NCBI RefSeq assembly: GCF_030272615.1
Contig: NC_081410.1
Coordinates: 120,960,640-121,024,639, forward strand
Direction of reading: 5' to 3'
DNA: 64,000 nucleotides
Source: Cryptomeria japonica
Lineage: Eukaryota; Streptophyta; Pinopsida; Cupressales; Cupressaceae
Each line of letters starts with the position of its first letter. The stretch's first letter is position 1. This document shows positions 1 through 12,832 of this stretch, piece after piece. Both the position numbers and the translations under genes were made by a program. The notes beneath the pieces are model-generated. The model did no database searches, was not told where the DNA came from, and was given only the letters and a program-made list of their open reading frames with translations.

Positions 1-750
1 TGAACTTGAAATAGAGAAGAAATCCAAAGAAACACTAAAGAAGAGTTATGAAGCATCAAAGATGTTGGATGAGCAATTGAATACAAGAAGACCCAACAGA
101 GATGCGGGACTCAGTTACAAAGAAAAAGACTCTACCGAGAAAGGAATTCATACTACCGAGAGAGGGAATCATCAAAGCAAGCTGGAAACAGGAATAACAT
201 CAAAAGAAAGAAGCCTATTTTCTACTACTATGGAAATCAAGGTCATACTGCCAACATGTGCCAAATCAGAAAAGGTAAGCAACCGAATGTCACTAAGTCC
301 AATGGTTATTGTTACAATTGCAATAAATGTGGTCACACATTTAACCAATGTAGGACAAACTCTGTTAACAACTATCAGAAGGCAAAATACAAAGGGTTTT
401 GTAGAAACTGCAATAGATATGGACATAGTACTGAGAAGTGTTGACTTAACCAAAAGAACTATATGTGGTCTGCACACCGAGCAAACACTAGAAGTTACCA
501 AACTCACACAGATCCTTACCGACAATATGCATCAGTACCATGGGATTACAATACAAGGATATGGTGTGAATGTTGTGGAAGATATGGACATATTAGTGCT
601 AACTTTTTTATAAGGTTTGGAATGAACAACCGAAGATCAAGGAGAAATCCCGGTATGGCATGTTTTCATTGTCACAAAGTTGGACACTTGGTTGTAGATT
701 GCAGAGATCAACCTAGAGGAGACACTGAAGAAATAAAAGGCAAATTATAG
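1..750 (+). pseudogene. NA-1 gag-like region: coiled coil plus five CCHC knuckles, broken
   Basis: The first ~60 codons (open at the window edge) are Lys/Glu-rich and lead into a segment resembling the 'LDxxL..QR..D..GLGY' linker of plant Copia gag proteins (bases ~60-115). Then come zinc-knuckle motifs: one with its first Cys pair replaced by Tyr (~220-265), CYNCNKCGHTFNQC (~310-352), CRNCNRYGHSTEKC (~400-442), CECCGRYGHISANF (~566-608, last Cys lost) and CFHCHKVGHLVVDC (~658-700). Stops and frame changes separate them. CCHC knuckles bind RNA in retroelement nucleocapsids. NA-2 has four equivalent knuckles. Very likely a dead copy of a packaging protein; no capsid (UBN2-type) domain is seen upstream, but the window starts here. 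Confidence 0.7.
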
Positions 751-1385
751 ATGATTTGGAAAAAGAAGGAAATTGTGTCAAATGAAGAAAGCACCTTACC
801 TACCGAGTTAGGTGCACCTAGTCCAAATTAATCAGTAAAGGTATTAAGGGACTGCATTTTCTTAAGGTTAAAATCATAATAGTTCCTATTCTATTATGTA
901 CTAAATTCAAAATCTGCATAGTTAAGATGCATTAGTAAGTTTGAAATTCTATCAAAGTCTTTGAAGCACTTTACAGGAAACCTATCAAGTCGGTGAATAC
1001 AGGAAGCCTGTCAAGTCGGTAAATGAAGGAAGCTTAATTACTCGGTTAAAAAAAAAAAAGAGAGTAAATCGATTAAAAAGGAACTGAGTGCATTTAATGT
1101 TTTTGACCTAACCCACATGGAGCCCAATAAGGTATTTTGTGTACTTAAAAGCATTTTCGCGATCATTTTCATTCACCAAGTTTTTGAAAGAGCAGAGCAG
1201 AGTGATTCCAAGGTGATCAAAACCTCATTCAAAGCAAATCCAAGGTATTTACATCAAATCTCAACATATTGTTAAGTTGGTTTACCGATCTTGTTGCCAT
1301 TATTTGCTAAGTATAAAGCGTCTGTCGTTTGGAATTCTAAAACCCTAAGGACTCTTTACTAGTTTTTTTTTACCTGAAATCCTAA
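751..1385 (+). other. NA-1 spacer between gag-like region and accessory ORF
   Basis: No ORF of note. It is AT-rich, with a run of A at ~1050-1060 and short repeats of the 'agtcggtaaatgaag' type around 990-1030. It ends just before the ATG at 1386. By position it could hold a promoter or a splice acceptor for the accessory ORF, but I cannot point to a clear TATA box or splice site. Confidence 0.5.
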
Positions 1386-3365
1386 ATGGCGCCCAAGATC
1401 CAAGATCCCATAGTTGTCAAGAATGTAGAGAAGCCCTCACTGAAATACTCTTTGACTCCTAAAGTCACCTCCTAACCGGATGACAAAACCACCTTTTCAC
1501 TCATCCCGGACAGAGTATTGTTAATCGAAGATGTGAGATTCTTCACCAAATGTCATGTTGAAGAACTCGGTCATGTTGAAATAAGAGACACCTATGATGA
1601 ACTATGTACCGATGGTGTATTAAACAGTAAGTATGAACACATCAAAATCAAAGGATTGACTGAAGCCCTAACCTATCCTTGTGTGTTCAAACCCCAGTGG
1701 GTCAAGTTTGTTTTGAGCAGAGTTCATGATGATGTCATGTGGCTAGAAGAGCAACCATTTAAAATCACCAAGGAAATCATTCATGTGATCACCGGTTATC
1801 CTATCTATGATCATGCATGAGCTCAAAAGATGATATCACAGAAGGAATTGATCAGTTTAACCAGAGTAGAATCTGATTACAAAGGACTAAAATTGAACAA
1901 TGTCACTGATGCAGAACTTAAGTTTTCCATTAGAGTAATTGGTTACTGTTTCTTCCAATTAGCAAGGGAAAACAGTGTACCCTGTGCAGCAGTTGACTTA
2001 GCTTATAAAATTGTGAAAAAGGGAATGAAAGTTGACTTATGTGAAGTGCTATTGAAGAACCTGTTTGAGAATCTAAACACAATAAGGAGGCAAAAGAAGA
2101 ACAACTTGGCAAATACACTAAAGTTTGGTTCACTTCTTATATGCATGTTTTTCTACTTTGAAAAATTATTTCCATCAGTCGGTAAAGTAGTTTGGGAGCT
2201 ACACCGACCAATCACCCATCAGGTTAATGACTTCATCAAGAAGCTAGGTGATAATTTCAATGATATAATGGATGATTACTTCAGTAAATTTTAAGAGAAA
2301 ATGCACAATAGGTACCGGATTCCACCCTAGCTAGTGGAGAAATATAAAGATGACATATGCTTTGAGGTAGACACTGATTACTGTTATGTGAATGTTGTGG
2401 AACCAAGAACTCAATCATTGCCACCTATGGGTTACGAGATTGAATTTGACATCACACAATAGCAAATTGATGCATTTCTTACATTACCAAGGCATGCTAC
2501 TGAGCTGAGGTATGGAACCTATGAAGAAGTAAAGGGAAAAGTAAAAATGAGCATTGTAGTACCCAAAGCTACAAGAAAAGCAACAAAGATGATAAAGGTT
2601 TTAACAGAGAAATTCGGAGAAGATTCTTCCTCCACACCTGTCAAAGGCACTCTTGCCATCACTGAAGAGGAATCAGAAGCTCGAGAGGCAGCTATAACAC
2701 TGAGCACCAAATTGCCTAAGGGTAAAGGGTTAAAAAGAAAGAAACGGGACACTTCAAAGGCCCTACTGACTCCTCCAACAAAGAGACCTAATACAAGAGC
2801 ATCTGCAGCATCATCGAGTAAGAAAAAAAGAGTGTTACTGCTCCCAAGGTAACAAAGACATACAAGAAATCTACTCGGAGACTCAGTTTGGCAAAAGAGT
2901 CTAGTGATACAGAATCTGAAGATGCAAACAAATTCCAGATTGTCAAGAGCAAGAAGGTAAATATACATAGTGTTGAAAACTTTTGTGCCAATCTGAAAGA
3001 ATATGGCGGATTTGGTTCATTTAGATATGTCAAGTATGAAACTAGAAATAATGATGAGAAGAGACAAATTGAAGAAGCTATCATCTACACACTTCTAAAG
3101 TTCCGGTTAGCTCCATTGGAACTAGTAAAGTCACTTCCAAATGAACTTTACTTGCATATTGATAATAGGTGGAAGTATGCAATGGACTCAGAAAAACAAA
3201 TCAGAGAAAGAAGTCTAGTCCATCTATTTCTTGATATGTCAGTAGCCGAAATAAAGGAACATCTAACAACCTACAATTCAAAATTTCTTGTCAAACAAAG
3301 AGCCTTAAAACTGATGAATGGGCTATATATTGACATAGAAAATGAGACAAAAGCAAAATGGCAGG
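1386..3365 (+). pseudogene. NA-1 accessory ORF, first part (unrecognised family)
   Basis: Begins at ATG 1386 (MAPKIQDPIVV) and stays in one frame to about 2820 through in-frame stops at 1473, 1818 and 2292. An A-rich run (2820-2829) then shifts the frame, which runs on to 3365. The N-terminal part carries 'IEDVRFF...EELG' and 'VKFVLSRVHDD..WLEE', matched in NA-2 by 'VEDVRAY...EDLG' and 'IRYVLSRVHNQ..WLDK', so the protein is conserved between two elements. The middle is a Lys/Ser-rich basic stretch (2700-2900) resembling a nuclear-localisation region. The ORF is cut by Gypsy-1 after codon 'cag' and resumes at 19,646. I do not recognise the domain and assign no function. Confidence 0.65.
3361..3365. 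repeat. Gypsy-1 target-site duplication, left (GCAGG)
   Basis: GCAGG directly before the 5' LTR; identical to 19,641-19,645 directly after the 3' LTR. Confidence 0.95.
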
Positions 3366-4149
3366 TGTAGACACCTGAAATTGTCCAGTCTAATTAAATA
3401 AATATTTTATTTATTTAATTACTTTAGCCAAATTCTTCTATTAATTAAATAAATCTTTATTTATTTAATTAATTCATTTATCCTCTGCTAGCCTTATTTC
3501 TCATTTGAATAAATACTTTTATTTATTTAAATTATCATTTTCCTAAATTAAATAAATATTTTATTTATTTAATTGATCCCACTTCCTCTATTAATTAAAT
3601 GAATCTTTATTTATTTAATTAATTAATTAGCCTTTTCTACCCATGACACATGTCATTCATCTCTTAATTCATACACTACCTACCCTTTCATTATTTTCTT
3701 ATTTCTTCTACCTACCCTTTAATCATAGCCGACCATTTATCTTTTACACCTCTCAATCTTATCCCTCCATTTCATATAGTGTCTTCTATATAAGGAGATG
3801 CTTCCTTCATTATCAACCCGAACTAACTACCTAGTTAATGAATCAAGCCAACTATTACTTGACATATGAGATCCTACTTGCAACCACATTTCGTTCTTTG
3901 TTGAGCTCTTGTGCACATAAAATCTGAGAGCAAATATATCAAGCAAGATCAATGGAGATAGGAAGAATGGAGATTCAAACCCTTTTGGACATGTGATGGT
4001 ATAATCTTTGTGATTTCATTGATTTGCATTGTCTTAGGTAATCTTCATATGTTATGGTGGATCTTTGTTGTTGTTAGGCTAGGGTTTTGTGGTTGAATCT
4101 ATTTAGTCTTTCAATATTTTTATTGTTATATCCATTTTCACCATAAACA
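3366..4149 (+). repeat. Gypsy-1 5' LTR
   Basis: 784 bp, TG...CA, nearly identical to the 3' LTR (785 bp). Bases ~3390-3635 hold five imperfect AT-only palindromes built from ATTAAATAAA...TTTATTTAAT. A TATA box (TATATAAG) lies at 3787-3794. Confidence 0.95.
3787..3794 (+). promoter_or_regulatory. TATA box in Gypsy-1 5' LTR
   Basis: TATATAAG, with transcription expected ~30 bp downstream inside the LTR. The same octamer is kept at 19,277-19,284 in the 3' LTR. Confidence 0.65.
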
Positions 4150-4152
4150 TTT

Positions 4153-4170
4153 TGGTACGCTCGGTGGGAC
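4153..4170 (+). promoter_or_regulatory. Gypsy-1 probable primer binding site
   Basis: TGGTACGCTCGGTGGGAC begins three bases after the LTR and starts with TGG, the complement of a tRNA CCA end. It is not the initiator-Met type. I do not assign the tRNA. Confidence 0.6.
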
Positions 4171-6395
4171 TCTTGTCCCTTTTGCATTTAACATCCTTGT
4201 TGCAGATGTTGTATTTTGAAGTTGCAGATCTGACATTTTCGATGGCATTTTGGTATTTTCACGTCTGCGTACTTTCGAATCGCGTTTTTGGTTTTCTATC
4301 GCGTTTGTGACATCTTGGATTGCGTCTACATCTTCGACAGTATTTTTTTTTTTTTGTAGATTCTGAAAACCGCGTCTGTATTCCTTAGTCGTGTCTATGG
4401 TGTTTTTAGGCGCGTCTATGTCCAAAAGCGCGTCTGTGTTTCACAAAAATGCATCTGCGTCAGAGAGTCGTGTCTATGTTTGGGGTAACTGCGTCTGTGT
4501 GCATTGATTTCATTTTTGGAGTTTTATTGATTTATTTTTTAGTCATTCGGTTTTATTTTTAGATCTAGTTTATTTTGAGCTAGCATTTGCAGATCTAGCT
4601 AACAAAATTGGTGCAGCTTGTCTCAAAAGAAAAATTGTTTTGTTGAAGGCCCCTATTTTCACAAAGTCTTTTGGATCTAAAATTTACCTAACTTGTGTGC
4701 TTGCAAGAAGGGGTAATCATTTGAAACAATCCAAACTACTAACAAATCTTTGTTACAGGTCCTTGGCAAGGGTTTTTGGATTTTTATTGTGTGCCTTGTT
4801 TTCATAGATTAGCAAACACTTCAATTGGTGCACTAAAATTGAATCATTATCTTTTGTGTCTTGAGCAATAGGCTCTTTTTGTTTCATCTTTAGAGGGCAT
4901 GTATACCCATGTGGTCATTATGACTACTAGTGAGGAGAGAACAACACAAGTGGTAGCAAAAGAAAAGTCATCTTCTTCCAAACCACTATAAATAATTGTA
5001 TTCATGGTGAAAACTATGAATAACATGTGCTGATTAGTTCATATTGACACTATGTCTCCCCATAAACCCATTTGATCAAATTTATTTGATCATTTGTAGG
5101 GTGTAACCCCTACCAACTGGGAGCCTTCTATATTTACAGAGATGAAAGTGTCGCATGTATGGCCACATGAGCAGATGCCCTTACTAGCACCTTTTTATTT
5201 TAGAAGCCCAAATCCTTCTAGTTGTTGGGGCAGGAGGTCAGACCTCTGGTAGCGGCCCACACACATACAGTTCTTAGTAGAGATACAAAGTTCGCCACGG
5301 GGAGTTTTCGTGGGGACTGATGCTTGGCTAACCCGAGAAGTGAGTGCCGAGGGTGGAGCCAGTGAGGTCAAGCATCTAGGTATCCACTCTGAATAGCGTA
5401 GCCTCGGGGGTAAAACCCCATGTGGGATCAACAACTATTGTCTTGGCCAGCCATAAGAATTGTGCTTGACTTATTTTAAACATTCAAACATTCAAGACCA
5501 AACAGCAAAACATTGTGTCTTTTGTGTCTTCAAGTGTATGCAAAACATTTTTACATCAAACAACACACTTTCTCTGAGTCATATTTTTGAGCCTAGACAC
5601 TTGCAAACATTGAGTCCTCATCAACACTGTGTCATTTTGTCACGAAAAAAAAAATAGTCAAACATTCAGATTTGGTCACAAAGCAACTTCACAGATTGGA
5701 AAAAATTGCACAAATTTTGCAGAAACATGTCTGTGTCTGATATAACCGCGTTTGTGTTGTATAACCGCGTCTGTGAAGGGAAGAAATGCATATGTGTTCT
5801 CAGTATCAACATTGCATTGACAAAATCTCAGAAATGTGTCTGTGTTTAACAGAACCGCGTCTGTGTCGGGAAATCACGTCTGTGCAGTATATAGGCACGT
5901 CTGTGTTCAGTATTGAAAAAACTTTTACAGTCTAGTGAACAAACATAGTCAGTTTCGAAATTCTTGAGCTTCCTAGGTTATTTCTCCAGGGTTTCATCTA
6001 GCATTCAACCTGTCTTTGGGTCTCACAAAGTCCATCATTGCTTTACACCTTACATTAAATTAACATTTGTCTAAACCTAAGTCAAAAGGTCACTTGCTTG
6101 TCCTCATCTTACTTTGTCAACACACTACATACAACAACATTTTACTAAGTGGTCCCTCATCAAGGTCTATCACCTTTGGGTTTCATTTGGTCTTACTTAG
6201 AGTCAAGGTCAACTTACCTCATCAAGAGAAACTATCATCTCTTTGGAAGCCACACCTACTCTACTACATACATACTTGGTCTTACACTTTGGACATTGCA
6301 AGTACACCTCAGATTCATTTACATTCCAAACTCTTGGTCTTCCATATCCTTTCCATTTTCATCTAGTCTCACACATCTTGGTCAAGACCTAGTTC
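4171..6395 (+). other. Gypsy-1 long 5' leader with CGCGTCTGTG motif clusters
   Basis: 2.2 kb without a supported gene. Two clusters of a short motif, consensus near CGCGTCTGTG with variants (CGTGTCTATG, GCGTCTGTG), lie at ~4260-4500 and ~5725-5905. The reverse complement of this motif is clustered at 18,085-18,330. Long leaders before gag are usual in Tat elements. Small ORFs here look like chance. Confidence 0.6.
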
Positions 6396-9300
6396 ATGGT
6401 TGAAACTCATTTCCAAAAATCGAGGAGAGAAGCTAAAGAGGCTCAAGAATCCGCAAACATGAGTTCCTATGAGTATGACAATGATATCTTTTTCAATTCC
6501 GATCATACTACATTACCTGACATGGATGCCTATAGAAACATTCCAAATGTTGAGAACATGGACACTACAAACAACAATGATACACACAATGACAATATGG
6601 ACAACTTTTCCATACATTCAGCAGAAGTGGAAGACACCATTATGAATCCTCATTTTAATCGATTGGTTGAGGAAATAATGAGGAAAGATAGACAATACTT
6701 CCTACAAGTGATGGCACAAAGTGGAGCCAAGATACCTCATGATTTTGACATGTCTCAAATAATGGAAAATCGACCTTTGCAACAACCTCACTCCAACATG
6801 GATCAAAGGATGCCTAATAGTGGAGGCAATAGAGGACCACATATGGTGCCTGAATCACCATCATCTTTGTTTCAAAAACCAAAGGTCCCATACACACATG
6901 GCCAAGCATATGATACTCACCTTCGCAGACCATTATGGAAGTCTTATGCAGAAAAATATGCTCAATCACATACCAATGCTAAGGATCAACCACCAAAGCA
7001 ATTGGATATTCAAAGGCATGCTCAAAATTTGGACACAAGGAAACCCCGTGTCAAATTTGGGGACAACACACTAGAACAAACTCATGACATGCCTATAGAG
7101 TATGGTATACATGGACAAAGCAGATATTTCATTCCTCAACATGAATCTATACCAAGTGATCCATATACGCAACATCATTACAGACCTCCTCCATATGAAC
7201 ATGTGTATGATCAATATCATCCATATATGCAACATGCTCCTCCTCCAATTGGTGCCTCAAGCATGGGGTATGGTCCAAGAAGTCGATCTCCACCTAAGAG
7301 CAATTTGGAACAACAAATCATGGACTTACAAAAGAAAATGGAGGACATAAATACACCGAAGCCAACATACACAATGAGAGACATATGTCCTTATCCATTT
7401 GACAAGAGTATTCCAATGCCTCCTTTTCCTACACACTTTGTGACACCTAAGTTTGATAAATATAGAGGAAATGAAGATCCTAAGGCACACATAAGACAGT
7501 TTTTCATAGCTTGCATTGAGGTAGCTTCAGAAGAGACATATTTGATGAGATTATTCCCACAAAGCTTAGGTGATCAAGCTATGGAATGGTTCTCCCAACT
7601 TCCACCTAGAATTAAGTCATGGGGTGATTTAGCAGAGGCGTTTATCCAACATTTCTCATACAACATAGCGACAAACATATCAGTCACTACCTTGTGCAAC
7701 ACCAAGCAAAAAGAGGGAGAGTCTTTTGCATCATTTTTAAAAAGATGGAGAAATCTAGCTAGCAGATGCTCTTGTGAAATTCCACAAAAACAAATGGTAG
7801 AGATGTTCACCCAAAATGTTAACAAAGACATTGGCTATGATCTAAGGAAAGCTTGTTTGTCCATGTTCAAGGACGTCATTTAAAAAGGCTTAGCAACAAA
7901 GAAGGTCCTAATTGAACAAGGAGTCATTAAGCTATTCAAAGAAAACAAAGATGACTTTAAAGGAAAAGATAAGCCAAGATTTTGGAATAAAAACAAGAAC
8001 ATAGTCAATGATGGTGTTGTTGATGACAATACAGTGCGACCCAAATTTGTTTTTTCGGGATCAAGTTCTACAAACAATCAAGTGAATACTCAAACAACTT
8101 CCAAATCATGGAGGAAGTACACTCCATTGGGAGAACCACTTGAGTCAGTTTTCAAAAAGCTAGTGGCGAACAAGGTAATCACAATTCCAGATTTTCCTCC
8201 ATATGAGCCAAAGGTGAAACCAGATTGGTGGAATGATGATGAGTATTGTGAATTTCATAAGAGCAAGGGTCATAAGACAGGAAATTGTCATCGACTGAAG
8301 AACATCATACAAGATCTCATTGATAGAGGTGACATTGAGATTGAAGGACACTCATCCAATCAAGAACATGAGATGTTTAAGGAACCATTCCTAAAGCATG
8401 ACAAGGGAAAAGCTAAAGCCACAGATGACCAAACCAACTATACCAGAGCATCTTACAACTATGATTCAACTATCAATCACATTTCAATGGAAAATTATGT
8501 CTCTACCATTATCATCAAGGACAAAACCCCTGAGAATTCTACCCAGAGACCCAAGATTGTTCTGAAAGGCGTTGGATCTTCTTCTGAACCTACCTCTGAA
8601 TGTCATGTTACAACCCGTCGAGGTAAATTCACTTTGCAAGGTGCTTCAGCTAAAAACACTACTTCTTCATCAACCAGGCCTGAGTATGACCTTGTAGAAC
8701 AGTTAGGAAAAACACCCGCGCTTATTTCCATCCTTGAGCTTTTACGCATATCCCCCACACATAAATCCGTTCTTGACAAAATCTTGAGAGAAACTTTTGT
8801 CCCCACTGATCTGAATGTGGACCAGTTTCAAGCCATGGTGGGATACCTTTCCATTCTACACTCCCTTACATTCACAGAAGCCGATGACGCCTCCGTAAGT
8901 CAGCCACATAATGCACCATTACACATTGAAGCCTTCATACACAAACATCAAATCAAACGAGTCCTGATAGATGGAGGAGCAGGTCTAAACATTTGTACAT
9001 TGAGCACTATTAAACAATTAGGATATTCTGACAAGGCTGTAAATTCTACAAATAAAATCACTATAAAAGCATATGATGATGAAGAGCATTCATCCAAAGG
9101 CACAGTCACCTTACCTCTCAGAGTTGGGCCAATTACAAAGGATGTGGTTTGTCAAGTACTTGATCTTGATCTCACATACAACATATTGCTAAGACGTCCT
9201 TGGATTCATGAAATGAGGGCAGTCCCATCTACATATCACCAATGCATCAAGTTTCCTCATAATGGAGTTGAAATAATAGTTAATGGAGATCCTAATCCAT

Positions 9301-10742
9301 TTATATATTGCAATAACTTGAGACCAAAAATTGAGACCATCATTCCCAGTAATCGCGAAGCTGTTCCTTCTTCTGCGTACATTGATCCTGAGTCATTAAA
9401 ACCTTCGACATCAAAACAAGGTGAACTTAAGGGCAAATTCCAGGACAAAGGCATGGGTGAATACACTTTGAATCAGACCATGTACTTACAACAAGTCATG
9501 AATTCACCAAAAGAATATGGACAACCACATCCTACTAAGAAGGTATCTATCATTACACTTGAATGGGATCCTACAATCTTCCAAAAATGGGGTGAACTGG
9601 AAGAGGAAGACTTATACAAAATTCTTTACAAAGACCTTGTAAATGATACACAAGATCACATTAGTTTACCATGTGAAAAATATGGCAAAGGGTTCAAGAT
9701 TCTACAAAAAATTGGGTATGATGGCAAAAGTCCTCTTGGGTTAAGAAAGGAAGGCATCATTGAACCTTTGCAACCTGAATTGACATTCAAAAAGGAACGC
9801 TCCAAAGGACTTGGTTTCGTGACTCAAAAGACAGAAGAAGCATTACAAATCAAAGATGCCAAAATTCAACAAGAGAATCATTATTCCACAGACTCCAATG
9901 AATGGGAATGGGGTTCAGACAAATCCTCTAGTGACTCTGAGCTCACCAAGACATTCAAAGAGCTAGAGGAACCCACAGAAGAAGAAGAAGTTTATGAAAA
10001 ATTCAAAGTTGGTCAAGAAACAACTCCAGAGGAACCCATACAGTCTTTGTCTTTAGGTTCTAGGTCGAAATCACATAGAATGAGAACACCTATCCCAGAA
10101 TGCGCTACTAGTGATGATAATTTGGATTCGTTCATGATCGAGACTGATGAGGACAGTTCCACCGATGACCTCGATAACTACCTCGACATACCAAAATATA
10201 ACTGCATCTTCACTCTTAGCCCCACTAACTTCGAAGATATCAAAGGCCTTCCCCTTTTCCACCACCAACTCATTGACTGGGATCATGAAGGACCTGCACA
10301 ACTTAACACATTCCAAAATGATGAAGCTTTTATTGACTATCTTGGCATACGAGATGATCTTCCCCCTGGGGACCATAAAGCGGGATACACTATAGAACTC
10401 AATAGCGTGGCATATTTCGGTGAGGGTGTCGGGCCTTCTAGTCACAAAAATATAAAAATAAAAACAAACCAAGGGTCTTATGGTGAAAGCCACACTGTGG
10501 CGTTGTCTGACCCCAAAAAAGTAAAAAGAAAGGACATATCTGAGGCCGAAAACCTCTCTGAGGCACCCAAAGATGGAAGGCTTGACATTCTCCCAACATC
10601 ATACGAGGAAAAGTCATCCATGTTGGTAGAGGAGACTATCAAAACAAATATTGGTACGGAAGAGGTTCCACACAACATATTCCTGGCCCAATCTTTGACG
10701 GAGTCAGAAAGGTCAAAATTCATAAGTTTCTTCAAAGAATGA
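6396..10742 (+). pseudogene. gag-pro: Gypsy-1 gag-protease polyprotein, one internal stop
   Basis: One frame from ATG 6396 to TGA 10,740 with a single internal TAA at 7881-7883. Residues ~1-320 are His/Pro/Asn-rich. The retrotransposon gag domain follows (~345-495, from 'FDKYRGNEDPKAHIRQFF' to the stop). After it come a basic stretch, a zinc-binding motif of the plant Gypsy form (YCEFHKSKGHKTGNCHRL, ~8244-8300), and a retropepsin with active site LIDGGAGLN (~8965). A G-patch-like segment ('YGKGFKILQKIGYDG...KGLGF', ~9680-9830) and an acidic tail follow. The gag builds the particle and the protease processes the polyprotein. The canonical aspartic site D-T/S-G is D-G-G here, as is common in plant Gypsy. 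The frame runs on into pol. Confidence 0.9.
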
Positions 10743-11903
10743 CAAATCAACTTTGCATGGTCATACGTTGATATGCCTAGATTGGATCCAGATTTGGTAA
10801 TGCATCATTTGACAGTTAAACCGGGGGCAAAACCAGTGAAATAGAAATTAAGAAAGATGCATCCACAAGTGGCATTACTAGTCAAAGCAGATTTTGAGAA
10901 ATTATTGGATGTCGGATTCATACGCCCAATTGATTATCTCGAATGGATCTCCAACTTAGTGCCTGTCAGTAAACCAGATCGGAGTATCAGAATATGTACA
11001 GATTTCAGAGACATCAACAAAGCTTGTCCTAAGGATGATTTTCCATTACCAAATATTGACTTGATTGTTGATCTCATAGCAGGTCATGCGATGTTATCTT
11101 TGATGGATGGATTCTCTGGTTATAATCAAATAAAGATCGCGTCTGAGGATCAACACAAAATGGAATTTACTTATCCTTAGGGAACCTTCTATTGGAATGT
11201 CATGCCCTTCGGGCTAAAAAATGCAGGTGCTACATATCAAAGAGCCATGACTACTATCTTTCATGACCTCATGCACGTTACTGTGGAAGATTATGTTGAT
11301 GACCTCTTGGGCAAATCAATAGACAGAGATACACATTTGGACATATTTTCAGTTGTCTTTGATCGGTTGGAAAAATATAAAGTAAGATTAAACCCCAAGA
11401 AATGTGTCTTTGGAGTAACCTCTGGGAAGCTCCTGGGATTCATTGTCTCAAAGAGAGGAATCGAAGCAGATCCAGCAAAAGTCAAAGCCATCCTAGAGAT
11501 GCAACCACCACGAAACATCAGTCAACTTCGGTCTTTACAAGGGAGAATTCAGTCCATATGAAGATTCATAGCACAACTTGCAGATAAATGTAATCCCTTT
11601 CAGCACTTGCTACATAAAAACATCAAATTCAAATGGGATGATAATTGTCAACAAGCTTTCCAGGCACTCAAAAATTATCTTCTGAATCCACTAGTTTTGA
11701 TGCCACCAATTCCAGATCAGCCTCTACTACTATACATATCAACTACCTCAACAGCACTGGGGGCACTCTTAGCACAACAAGTTGCCGAGGGCAAAGAAAA
11801 GGCAGTATGCTATATCAATCGCACATTGGTGGGATATGAGCTCAATTACACACCAATTGAGAGTGCATGTCTCATCGTGGTCTTTGCTTTGCAGAAATTA
11901 TGA
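10743..11903 (+). pseudogene. pol: Gypsy-1 reverse transcriptase and first RNase H, broken
   Basis: Same frame as gag-pro, with stops at 10,842 (TAG), 11,178 (TAG), 11,559 (TGA) and 11,901 (TGA). RT motifs: 'FIRPIDYLEWISNLVPV', 'RICTDFRDINKACPKDDFPLP', 'MPFGLKNAGATYQRAM' and the catalytic YVDD at 11,292-11,303. The RNase H part follows with 'LLYISTTSTALGALLAQ' and 'ACLIVVFALQKL'. RT copies the element RNA and RNase H removes it. The stops fall where the family has Gln (11,178) or Arg (11,559, 11,901), i.e. C-to-T changes of CAG and CGA. No methionine start is expected because the domain is part of a polyprotein. Confidence 0.9.
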
Positions 11904-12832
11904 CATTACATGCTAACTCATAAGACTAAGTTGGTTGCAAGGATCGATCATTGAAATACCTTCTCAATAAAGCAACACTTACTGGGTGACTAGCCAAATG
12001 GGTGATGCTCCTGAGTGAATTCGACATCGAGTATGTGGATAGAAAAGCAATAAAAGGACAAGCTATCACAAATCAGTTAGCGGATGCTCCCATGATAGAT
12101 GATGTTCCTCTACCTTCAGAATTTCTAGATGAATCCATTTTAACAGTGTTGCACGCGAAACAATGGCAACTATACTTTGATGGCTCACACACACAGCATG
12201 GGGCAGGAGCTGGCATCCTCTTTATAACTCTTCAAGGGGATTCCATACCAAAATCATACCGCTTATCATTTCCTTGCACTAATAACATAGTGGAATACAA
12301 GGCATTAACAACTGGATTACGAATAGCAGTTCAGTGGAAGATCCAGGCACTTCGTGTTTTTGGGGACTCTCAACTTGTAATCCGTCAAGCAACTGATGAT
12401 TACCAAACAAAGGTTGAGAAATTAATGCCTTACAAAAGAATGGTGGATGACCTAAAACAACATTTCACAAAGATAGACTTTGAGCAGATACCAAGAGAGC
12501 AGAATCGAGCCGCGGATGCCATGGCTACAATTGCTTCACTGATCGATCTACCTCCGAATGAGACCCGTTATGAGTTCTTGGTGGATAACCTTTTGGTTCC
12601 TTCATATGAAATCACTCCGAATGAGACAATATGTGTCGTCGGTCTTGAGTCCCAGTTATATGGTTCCATTTTTACATACCTTCATGACAATACCCTACCT
12701 CCTGATCTATCCAATAACCAACGTCGCACTTTCATTCGTCAATCTTCTTGGTACATCATTTTAGCCGATATCCTATACTGTCGAGGTCTAGATGGCACTC
12801 TTCTTAGATGTTTGGAAAGCGATGAAGCTTAG
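11904..12832 (+). pseudogene. pol: Gypsy-1 second (plant archaeal-type) RNase H
   Basis: A frameshift at ~11,905-11,940 moves pol into the next frame, with a TGA at 11,987 (family Arg) and a TAG at 12,830. The link 'LAKWVMLLSEFDIEY' is the usual end of the first RNase H region. Then 'WQLYFDGSHTQHGAGAGILF', 'NNIVEYKALTTGLRIA', 'VFGDSQLVIRQ' and 'REQNRAADAMA' give the DEDD pattern of the second RNase H. Having two RNase H domains marks the Tat lineage. The region after ~12,600 is the linker to integrase. Confidence 0.9.

Noticed and set aside
5195-6403. Small ORFs in the Gypsy-1 leader
   Set aside because: Low-information sequence without conserved motifs; consistent with chance ORFs in a long leader.
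8034-8036. GTG as a separate start for the second half of Gypsy-1 gag-protease
   Set aside because: The frame is continuous with gag upstream, apart from one TAA at 7881, so the protein is one polyprotein and no new start is needed.
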